From positions 248,001 to 312,000 of the forward strand of contig SPDT01000002.1 in the NCBI GenBank assembly GCA_008477525.1: a stretch of 64,000 nucleotides of DNA. The letters run 5' to 3'. Below are positions 1-12,000 of the stretch, in pieces (position 1 is the first letter of the stretch; each line of letters starts with the position of its first letter). Source of the DNA: Hypomyces perniciosus (Eukaryota; Ascomycota; Sordariomycetes; Hypocreales; Hypocreaceae). The notes below the pieces were generated by a model that saw only the letters and a list, made by a program, of their open reading frames with translations, searched no databases and was not told the DNA's origin. Made by a program: the position numbers and the translations under genes.

Positions 1-25
1 CTCCACACCACACCTCAGCGAAGCC

Positions 26-3000
26 ATGACAAATAAGCCTTATGGCTTGGTCATTGACACCTCGAACTGCTTTTGGCGGCTTTCTGAGGACCGCATTCCT
101 GATGCTTTCGTTGACGCAGTTGTATCTGCATCAATATACTCTATGAGTATGGCAAATGGCTTAGATACCCACGCACAACTGCTCCCTGTTAGCCAGTCCC
201 TGACATGGAAGGACGGCTTATCCGTATTGAATCATCCGCCTCTCACAACACCACCCGACTTTAGCAGCACACTCGATCTCCAGAGGACGCCTGTCAATCT
301 GCAGACACATTTGCTACACACTGCCTTTTTAGCAAGAGTTCTTGACCACCCGGATCGCCCAGCCATCGATTTCCTGCGGCCTTCTGGACGCATCAGCTAT
401 TCGTACAAACAACTCGACGACATGTCAACTGCCTTGGCGAGACGCATTTGTTTGTGTCTAGAGACCCTTCCATACGAGAACAAGCGAAACGTCGCAGCCC
501 TCTTGACCACATCACCAGAGCTGTATGTGGCTTGGCTGGGTGTTCTCAAGGCTGGCTGTACGTTTTGCCCTCTTCCAGTGGAAGCTCCCACAGAGCTTCT
601 ATCTTACATGATTGAAGAAACGTCGTCAAGAATTGTCTTGGGTTCGGGTTCCAGTCTTGAAATCATCGTGGCTACTCAAGAGGCATCCTCGACGCCGATT
701 GGAATTGATCTCCAGGCGTTCATCGAGGAGGACCATACACCCGCTCTACAACAGCCTTGTGAAGCCATACCCATAATGGAGAGCGATTTGGCTTCTATAA
801 TGCATACAAGCGGGTCTACGGGTAGGCCAAAAGGTGTCCAAATCAGCCATCTCTCTGCCACTTGCGCAATAGTCTCGAATATCGTCTCGGCGCCACAGTC
901 GTTCAGGCAACAACAGCGTGATATCCGGTGGTTTCAATTCGCAACTCCGACTTTCGATCCTTCAGTAGTGGAGATTTTCATCACATTGTCCATCGGTGGT
1001 ACCATATGTGCTTGCGACAGGACCATGATGCTGACTGACCCGGAAGCAGCCATCGCTGAACTAGGAGCATGTATCACGATGGCAACTCCGAGTATGGCTT
1101 CTCTGCTGCGGCGGGAGAGAGTGCCATGCCTCCGCCATCTATGGACCATTGGTGAAACGCTAAGTCGAAGTGTGGTGAACAATTTTGCTATGGACTCTGC
1201 TTTACAACCGTCGATTAAGCCCGGGAATCTTGTCAACACATATGGCCCAACGGAAGGCTCCATCAACTGTACGATGAACCCTCAAGTGTCATCCAAGCAG
1301 CGAGGTTCAATTATCGGTTATCCAATTCCAAAATGTTCCATTATCATTTTGCATGAAATGGATTACCGGGACGGGCCTGTTCCGTTAGGCTTTCCGGGCG
1401 AGCTGGCGATCGGTGGTCCCCAAGTTAGTGCAGGTTACCTCAACAGGCCAGATCAGAACGCTGCCAACTTCGTGGATATCGAGCCATATGGTAGACTTTA
1501 CCGTACAGGCGACCGCGCAAGACTTGTCGCAGATGAGGATGGTGCTCTCATCGTGGACTTCCTGGGCCGGATCTCTTCTGACCAAATCAAAATAACAGGG
1601 AAGCGCGTTGAATTAGGGGAGATAGAGGCTGCCATGCTTGGCCCTTGTGTTTCAGAGGCTGCCGTAGTAGCCTTGACCTCTTCAGGGTCTGCAGAGGGGA
1701 CTACCACCAGCAATGCTACCCAGCTCATCGCTGTCATCGTACCATGTGAACCTTTCACTAACAATGACATTCTTTTGCAATGTCAGAGCAACGCGGAACG
1801 TTTTCTCCAGCCTCACATGCGGCCCTCGAAATGGTACTTGCTGCCTCGATTACCACGAACCGCCAGCGACAAAATCGACCGAAAAACTCTACAACAATTG
1901 TGCCAATCACCAGAAAAGTCCGACTTAACGCCGCTGGGTCCAGGCAGCCAAGCAGAGGATAGCACGACAAATGAGAGCATGATTGACGAGAAAGTCTTTT
2001 TTGAGCGGGTTCTCAATACCATTTCCAAGACAGTTTCGATACAAGGGAGTCGAGTTACACCTTCTACAACCCTCGCATCCCTCGGTATAGACAGCCTGCG
2101 CGCAGTTCGGCTCCTCCAACACGCCCGTGATGACGGCCTGCCCAGCCTGCATATCACAGATGTGCTATCTAGTCGCACAGTAGGCCAGCTCGCAGGGCAA
2201 TATCAGCAAGTTGACTCGGTTGTGTGCAAGGATTTCGAGGACGATGAACTTTGGCAGTCCTTACTCAAGGGTTTCAAGAGGCGACACGAATCCCACTGTA
2301 TTCAGAGTCTGTCTTACAGCGAGGACCAAATTGAGTCAATATTACCAACTACACCATTGCAAGCTGGAATATTGACCAGTTTTGTGCTCACCTCAGGGTC
2401 ATCCTCGAGTGACTCTGTACCCCCTCAACAGAAATCTTACATTTACCATACTGTCTGCGAAATTGCGGAAGGCTATGATTATGACAGGATTCTTCAAGCT
2501 TGGTCCACTGTGGTGTCCCGTCACGATATCACGCGGACAGTTTTCGTCCAAGTCGATGATGAGTTGACCCCTTTCGCCCAATGCATTTTGTCCCCGAGCC
2601 ATCCGGATTCTCGAATCCAGGCGACGCAATATTTTGCGAACTGCGATGAGGAATTTGATCAACTGGTTGAAGATGCTCAGGTGTACGGCCAAAGAGCGAT
2701 GACACTGGATAGGCCGCCAAGATACTTGTCTGCTATCAAGGCACCCGGTCGCCACGCCATCATATTCAGCATGTTGCACTCTCTATTCGACAGAGGATCG
2801 CTCCGTTTATTACTCGCAGACGTGGAACGAGAATACTTCAATGCACCAGTCATTTCTCGAACTGGTTCGCTCACAGCTGTCCAGAGACACTTCATGGCGG
2901 ATCGCAAGGGAGCAGCTACGTTCTTGCGTACGTCCCTTGAAGAGAGCCTTTCCCCTTCATTTCCGTGCATCAGGCTTACGCTACCTGGTAAAGGCCAAAG

Positions 3001-6000
3001 CGGATGCGAGGTTACAAGCCTTCTCTCGGAACTCACGATGGATTTCCTCCAGAAGAAGGCCGCAAACATGCACTCTTCCCCTCTTGCTGTTTTGCAAACA
3101 GCCTGGGCCTTAATTTTATTCACCTACACCGGCGAAAAGGATATAGTATTTGGCAGTGCTGTTTCCGATCGATTCACAGACGAGACGCAAAATTGTGCAG
3201 CGCCCGTTTTCACAGTTCACCCTATACGTATGAAACTGGACGTGATCGAGTCTCCAAGAATTATAGACATCACTACCGTGAGAACGAAGCAAAATGCCGA
3301 ACTCCTGCGTTATCTGCACGCCCCAGTTTCAACGGCGAAATATAACACTACTTTTGCATTTCAATCATTCGCAGATCAGAGTGGTGAGGACCTTCTCTAT
3401 AGTCGCGTCTCACATCCAGTGATGCACAATGATCAGACCATGTCTATTGAGGTGCATCCTCATAGGTCCGGTCATATTGAGTTTCGAGCCACTTATCAGT
3501 GCTCACTGGTTGATACTCCTGCTGCCAAACTCATGCTCGCAGACTTGGCAAGGATCACACTCGAAATCCTTGACAACCCAGAGAGGCCGTTCCTAGAATG
3601 TCAATTCGCGCCTCCTAGCAATACCTTGAATACGACGACTGATATTTCCACTGGGGGAGTTTTACAAACTCAGCCATCCGTGGAAAAATTGATATTGCAC
3701 AGCTATGTTGAGAAATGGGCGCGAGATGAGCCTGGTTCTTTGGCGCTCTCCTTTTACCGGGACGCAGACGGCAAATGTTTGCCGATTCAAATGACTTACC
3801 AGCAACTCGATTGGAAGGCTGAGCGAATAGCGTCATCCCTGCGTCGACGCTTATCTGCTAAACCGAGGCCACATATCATTCCCATTTGCATGAATAAATG
3901 TCCTGAATTATACATCGCCGTACTGGGTATTATGAAGGCTGGGGCCGCATGGTGTCCGATCGATCCTCAATATCCTCCGGCTCGCCAGCTGACTCTTATA
4001 GAGAAAACCTCAACTGGCATTGTTCTGGTTGCCCAAGAAACAGTGGATCAGATGGCCCCTGCACTTCCTGACGGATTCGAAGCTATCGATATTGCAGCTT
4101 TGGGCGATGAGAAAGTGGCTCCCAACGAGCTCAACTCTGATGGGACCATGTCCACTACGGACCAGCTCGACGATCGTGCTGTTCATAAGTTGCACAAAAC
4201 AGATATTGCGTATATAATCTTTACCAGTGGTACAACTGGGACACCAAAAGCGGTTCCTATTACCCACGAAGCTGCATCGTCTTGCATCAACTCAGTTGTC
4301 AGTCATATCGATGAAGGCTTGAGCGGGGGGGCGGTGCGATATCTTCAATTTGCTAACTTCACCTTCGATGCTTTTGTCTTTGACCTCTTCTCAGCTTGGA
4401 AGCTTGGAGGGATGCTAGTCTCAGCAACACGCGATATTCTACTCGGGTCGCTTCCGACCTTAGCTAGGACCGTGACAGCAACGCATCTCTTAGTCACACC
4501 CTCATTTGCAAGCACTCTACCAGTCGAGGACTTGGATTGCCTGCGTGTTGTCTGTATTGGTGGCGAGAAGACTCCCCAAGCTCTTGCAGACAATTGGAAG
4601 GGGAGAGTGTCGCTCTACAATGCATACGGTCCGGCTGAAACAGCCATCATTGTTACACTTCAAAGAGTAACAGGTGCTGTCCGAAGTACTATTATTGGCC
4701 GACCCTTGCCGACTGTGGAGGCCTGGGTAATGCGAGATGGCCACCCGCTAATAACACACGGACTCGGCGAACTTGTGATAGCGGGGCCACAGCTCTCGCC
4801 TGGATACTGGAGAGATCCTGCGAAAGATGAAGGCAAATTCGTGTGGAACCAGTTTCTGCAGAGACGGGTATATCACACAGGAGACGTCGTCAGGAAGATG
4901 AGTGATGGCAGCTTTGACTTTGTCGGCCGCAACGACGGTCTGGTCAAAATCAGGGGCATGCGAGTCGAATTGAATGAAATCGCTGCTATTTGTTCCTCAG
5001 GGCACTCCGCCGTCGTTCATGCCACAGTACTGCTTTCCAAACTCCCTGGATCCACAGAAGACTCTATTGTTTGTTTTCTAGACTCAGGGCGCTACCATAG
5101 TGACGAGAACAGCAAGCCATTTATTATCATTGATGAAGAGGCCGCGAATATCTCTCAAGCTGTGGCACATCATGCCGCTTCGCAACTCCCGCGGCATATG
5201 GTGCCGGATGTATTTATAGTCTTGAGCACTTTACCTAAGACTCTCTCAGCGAAGATAGACAAGGAGCTGCTTCTTGGCATACTCGCTTCAGACTGGTCGG
5301 GTCTGTCGCCTCCAGAAGCTGCCCATAACGAAGACATGCCAGTAGATTCCGAGTGGCACTATCAGCATCGCCCACTGCTCGATAACATCAAGAGGATCAC
5401 AAAAATACAGCCTTCAATTGTTCGGCCCAGTACTACCCTTGCTCAGCTGGGCGTTGACTCTATTGGGGCAATCAAGCTTAGCTCAGGACTGAAAGCTGAT
5501 GGACACATCTCAGCCGTTCAAATTCTGCGATGCCACAATATCGGAGATATAATATCCCTAGTGGCTGGATCGGAGGAGAAAGTAGAGACAAGATGGGAAG
5601 ACACCGCTGAGCAATTTAGTCAGTACTGGAAGCCACTCATTGGTGAACACCTAAAGGGAGGTTCCTCGAAATTTCGGGTGACTCCTGCAACAACGATGCA
5701 AGAAGGCGTCCTGGTAGAGACCCTTCGAGAGCCCTTGTTATATTGGGCTAACTGGCTCTGGACGTTATCGAACGACATCGATATCGTGCGGCTCCGTCAG
5801 GCCTGGGAGACTGTCGCCTCTTCCCATGAAATACTTCGCGTTGGGTTTTTCTCCGGAGCATATCTAGACAACTTTGATCCTGAAGGGTCTGTTGACCCAT
5901 CTACATTCCTACAGATAATTTACGATTCGGCATCTGTCAGGTGGGCTGAAATAACAAGCGATGTCGAAGATGTGCGATTAGTTGCCCGGACAATACATGA

Positions 6001-9000
6001 AGAAGTCGCAGAGAAACACCATACAGACAGCTTCATATCACCTCCCTGGCAACTAACAATCCTCTCTACAGGTGAGAAACGTACTATGATATTAAGCATT
6101 CATCATTCATTGTATGATGGAGAAATGCTACACTACCTCCTTCACGACGTCGCTGCCGCTTATACCGACCTCAGGTATGAAAGCAGGCGTTGTCAACTCC
6201 AAGAAGCTGTTAGCAGATTATCATTGCGACAAAATGATGAGAGAGCTTTATCTTTCTGGACAGAAGCCTTACGCCCATTCATAAACGAGCCGGATTTCGA
6301 TACCGAAACAGACACTGCAACACACTCTATAGGACCAATGGTTCATAGAACCACAGAAATACGGGCGCACATGTCAAGATCCCAGTTGGTCCGCGCAGCT
6401 ATGGAACTTGGAGGCACTTCCTTAAGTTGTCTGATCCGTGTTGCCTACGGTTCGATGCTCGCAGAGCTTGCCGAGTCTCAAAGGGTCTTGTTTGCTGAGA
6501 TTAGATCTGAGCGAGTGCTTGACGCAAGGCTCACCGACGCCATGGCGCCGCTAGTGTCGACTTACCCAGTGCCTTTCACGATGAATGGAAATCCCGAACA
6601 GCTAGTAAAAGCACAAGGCAAGCTACTGTCGCGCAGTATCGAGTGCGGGCCTATCCACCCTGGCCAGATTCGGAAAGTCATTCACAAGAAGGCTAATGAA
6701 ATGATCTACGCTGCCGTGCTTGTAATTCATCTATTGAATGAGAACGGAGCCACTACACTCTGGGATGAGGTGGGTGAAGTTCCGGATATGCCCGTTGACC
6801 ATCCCATCGCTCTTAACGTCTTTGAGACTCTTGACGATGGCATACTCCTTTCCCTCTCGGTAGATGGGTCAATGATGACCAAGGCAACACAGGAGGCGTT
6901 CTTGCATCAACTTGATTCACTACTGGACAACATTACGCTACACCCAAAGGAGCCCTCGATAATGAGCCTCACCAAATACTTTCCGCCGGCACTGGTTTCA
7001 ATCAGTGGACACGTACGACCTGACGAGTATCCAGTCTGTTATCAGCCAAGCTACCATGTCGAAAGGTTGGCGGAGTTATGTCCTGAATGGAGAGCTGTTG
7101 AGATTGTCACGGAGTTTGACTCCGGGAACTTTCAGTCCGTATCATGGACCTTCCAACAACTCAATCGCGTTTCAAATCAAGTAGCACACTTCATTTTAGA
7201 TCTTTCCATTGACGAGCAGAGGATAGCCGTGTCGCTTGATCGGACTTTACTTTCCTTCGCGATCATTCTTGGCGTCATGAAATCTGGTAATACGTATGTA
7301 CCAATTGAAGTAGGCCTCCCGATGGAGAGAAAAGCATTCCTTCTGAAGGACAGCGGTGCCGCTATGGTGTTTGTTTCAGAGGAAGGCTTCCAGAAACAGT
7401 CTCTTTCCGGCGAAACGCATCTTATAGATGTCGACCGACAGTCGTTTCTTGACGCGCTTGAAACCAACAGCACATCCAACCCCACCAGGCAGGGCCGCCT
7501 CGATCTAGACGCGTACTTACTGTACACATCCGGCTCAACCGGCACTCCGAAGGGAGTACGAGTAGGCCGTCAGAATCTGAGTTCCTTCATGGACGCCCAA
7601 TCGCAACTCATTTGCACAGAAGCGCCAAAAACACCAGATCTAGGTGGCTCAGGAAAATATTTATGTCTGGCCAGCAGAGCGTTCGATGTACATATCGGCG
7701 AAATGTTTCTAGCGTGGCGGCACGGTATGTGTGCTGTGACTGGCGAACGCCTTTCTCTCCTAGATAACTTGCCTGGGATACTGAAAGAGCTGCGTATAAC
7801 TCACGCTAGCTTCGTTCCTTCTCTACTAGATCAAACTGGTCTCACTCCGTCCGATACACCAGATCTTGTCTTTCTAGGTGTGGGAGGAGAGAAAATGACA
7901 CCTCGAACCCAGAAAATATGGTCCTCTAGCCAGCAAGTTAGCCTGATTAACGCCTACGGTCCTACTGAGGTAACAATCGGATGCTGTTCTGGGCGTCTGC
8001 GTTTGGATTCTGATCCCCGAAACATCGGAAAACCTCTTGGAGATTGTGTCGCCCATATTTTGATACCAGGAACAGACACACATGTTAAAATAGGGATGCC
8101 AGGAGAGCTCGCATTTGTGGGCAGCTTGGTCGCGAATGGCTATCACAACCGACCTGACGTTAAAGGATTCTGCACTTTTGATGGCCAACCTATGTATAGG
8201 ACAGGCGACATCGTACGGATGGAACCGGACAGCTCCATTATATTCTTAGGTCGCAAAGACGACCAAGTGAAAGTTCGCGGGCAACGACTAGAGTTAGGTG
8301 AAGTCTCCGAGGCCGTTCGCTCAGCATCTACTGATCCTGTGGATGTCGCAACACTATTGCTTAAGCACCCGGAAATTCCACGGCAATTACTCGTTTCTTT
8401 CATTGCGGACTCTTGCAATGCTTCTGCAGCGCACGCCGATTTTCTCACTGAAACATTCATGAAAGTCAACGGCGATCTAAGGGAAGCCTGCCAGGTCGCT
8501 TTGCCGTCCTATATGGTTCCGGATTTCATTCTCCCCATATCCTTCTTACCGCTGACAGAATCAGCAAAGACGGATAACAAACTATTAGCCAAAATATTTC
8601 ATTCGATACCATCCAGAGATCTTTTTGAAGGCCATGGCAACAGAGTAATTTCCCAGTCAGGTCCGCCACGGAAACTCAGTCCAAGGGAAGCGGAGATATC
8701 CACGATAATCACCAGTTTAACCCCTCGACAGGAGAAAGCAATTACCGAACCAGGGACTTCAATTTTCCAACTTGGTGTGGACAGTATCAGTGCTGTGAAC
8801 ATCTCATTCAAGCTTAAGAAACTCGGATTCATTGTTTCAGTAGCGCAACTCCTACGAAATCCAACCATCGAGCAGTTAGCTAGCGACTCAAACAACACGA
8901 CGATGGATTCCAAGGGCGTGGAAATGATGACCCGGGTAGTCCAACATGACCTGCAAAAACTGGAGAGCGCAGTGCGAGACGACTTGATTGCTCTGTCTTG

Positions 9001-12000
9001 GCCAAACGTGCAAAATGTGGAATCCATTCGACCGTGTTTACCCCTTCAAGAAGCACTCGTGGCGCATTCGCTTACCCACGGATCAACAATAGACGCGCAA
9101 TATATCAGCCACATGACCTTCAAGCTCGCATCTGGTGCCCGAATGGATGAGATAAGACAAGCATGGGGGATGGTGATTAGAGAGCACGAGATTCTGCGAA
9201 CCTGTTTCCACTTCCGACACGACAGCATTGTTCAGATCGTTGTGGGAGCTGATGACAGCCATGTGAATTGGAAATATATTTTAGGGAGCCCCGACAGACT
9301 AGAGCAGAGACTTGTTGATCTTCGCCAGGAAATTTCCGACGACATCATCACGACAATGGACCGAACACCACCCATACGATTCACAATTGCCTCTGCAGCC
9401 GACTCTGCCGAGTGCCAACAGACAGCCTATTTAATGATCTCCATGCATCACAGTCTATATGACATGAATTCTCTGGATATGATGTTCACTGACTTTGAAA
9501 ACGCATATACTCGAGGCACAGTGCCAAAGAGACCTTCAATCATGTCTTTAATACAGCACATCACTTTGCAGAATCGGATGCTTGATCGGGCCAGGCAATA
9601 CTGGGAGGCTGAATTGGCCAACAGAGCTTCGACCACACTACTCTCCGCTTCGAAAAAACCAAAATTGTCAGGCAGAGTCTTTCAATCGAGTTTATCAACA
9701 ATAGAGCGCCTTTGTCTGCAATTTGATCTGACGCTCTCAGCCTTGGTCCAAGGTATATTTGGATATGTCCTCGCTCAGACCGTTGCCGAAGATGACGTAA
9801 CCTTCGGCGTCGTCTTGTCCGGACGATCTATTGATGTCCATGGAATTGAAGATATCGCCGCACCATGCATTACCACAATTCCACAGCGCCTGAATCTAAG
9901 TGGAGATGGCAATACACTTCATGATATTGTTGTCACAATGCAAAAGAGGCTATTCAGCTCCATGGAATACCAACATACATCCCTTCGCTCAATCTCGAGT
10001 TGGCTAGGTATTTCTGGACCACTCTTTTCCAGCATCTTCTCTTTCATCAGAGCACCCTCGTCGGCAACGACCAAATCTCCTGAAGAAATGACGTTGAAGC
10101 TCAGTAAAGGCCATATGTCATTAGAGTACGCACTGGCTGTTGAGTGTGAAGCGAATTCTGTGGAAGACATCCTGACGTTACAGGCACATTCAAGCCTATC
10201 AGACTCCTTCTCTGATATCGAGACCATACTCGAGAAGATCGAATTGTTAACCAACGCCTTTCTTCAAGGAGAGCAGATATCTGTATCTCCAACTATTTCC
10301 AATACGAGTTTTGATCAAGCCTTGAATCCGCCAGTAGAGATTGATGAAACATGGTCGGCTTGTGAAGATAAAATTCGAGACGCCATCGTTAGCTTTTCCG
10401 GTATTAACAGAGGTCGGATCAAGAAAGACGCACCCTTTATCCAGTTTGGAATTGATTCAATCACAACCATACGATTTTCAAAACTGCTTCGAGAGAATGG
10501 GCTTCAAATATCCGGTGCTGATGTCATTAGGAATCCAAGTATCAGGGAACTTTCAAGGCATATGGAGATGCTCTCAGAATCTCCGAATGGATCCACTTCC
10601 ACAGACAACAACAAACAACAGCGACCGTTCAACGATTCCACTGAGCCGGAATGGGGACGTCAAATATTACGGGGCATCATTCCAGAAGAAATGCTTACTC
10701 GCATCAGTGATGTCTATCCCTTAACCCCCCTTCAAGCTGCGATGGTCACAGCTACGCTTGCCATAAATCCGAAACTATATTCCCACCATCATCCCATAAT
10801 ACTTCCCCTTGACACTGATGTTTCAAAACTCAAAGCTTCGTGGGGAATGCTTCTTGCTAAGCACGACATACTGAGAACCTCCTTTCTTGCACTGCAACGA
10901 AACTTGGCACTCTGGGTTGGGGCTGTGCATGATACTCCTATTATGCAATGGAGGGAGATTATTACAGAGAATATCCAACAGACTCTGGAAGAGGTATTTG
11001 AAACATGCGAGTTCAAGGATTCATCGTCCTTTACCGACCCACCCGTCCGAGCTACAGTCGTCAGAAGTTCGTCCGAGCTCATCTTCATCGCATCATTGCA
11101 CCATGCCACGTATGATGGAGTGTCGATTGGTTTCATCTTCCAAGATTTATGGAGTCTCTATAATGATCTCAGGCTTCCAGATCGTGTACCTTTCCACGAA
11201 GCAGCGCTTGAAATTCGAAAGTGTTCCCGAGACTCGATCGAATTTTGGACAAGCCACCTTTCGGGTTACAACAGTGTCCAAGTACCCCTAAGAGAGGAGG
11301 AAGATGCAAACATCTTGAATTTGACGACTGCACGAATCGCCAACAACATCATTCCTTTGATGGAGTGGTGCTCAAGGGAAAAGATTTCCACTCAAACTGC
11401 TCTCTTGTTTTCTGTGGGAAAGGCAGTTTGCAGTCTTGTTGGCACTCGGGATGTTGTATTTGGACAGGTCCTGGCAGGTCGTATTACCATTGATGGGGCA
11501 GATAAGATTTCAGGTCCTATGCTGAATACTCTTCCTTTCCGGCTCCGTATGTCTGATTCTGCGGCCAGCAATCTTGACGTCTTGAAAGGACTGCAAGAGT
11601 TTCAAGATAGATCCTTAGACTACCAGTATGGATCTCTCATGGAGATCCAAAAGCGATGGCGAGGCGATGGCAGCAATCACATGGAGTTGTCTGACATCCT
11701 CTTTGTTTTTCAGAAGGACGGGGAGGGAATCAACAATTCTGCTTGGAGACAATACCAGGCCCCAAGTTCGGAGGAAGCTCAGCCGCCCTCTCAGTATCGC
11801 TTGACTATTGAAGTCCACCAAGGAAGCGATGGATCTCTTACCATTACAGCTCTCTCGGCAATGACAAAAGAGAGGGCTGAAGGTTTCCTCGACCTTGTCG
11901 CGCAATGCTTCATGGATGTCACCAATTCCCCAGACAGGCTGGCCATTGCGTTTCCCCCATCTCTGCCAGACCTCCCCTTCCAGGCTGTAGCGGCTGGTCC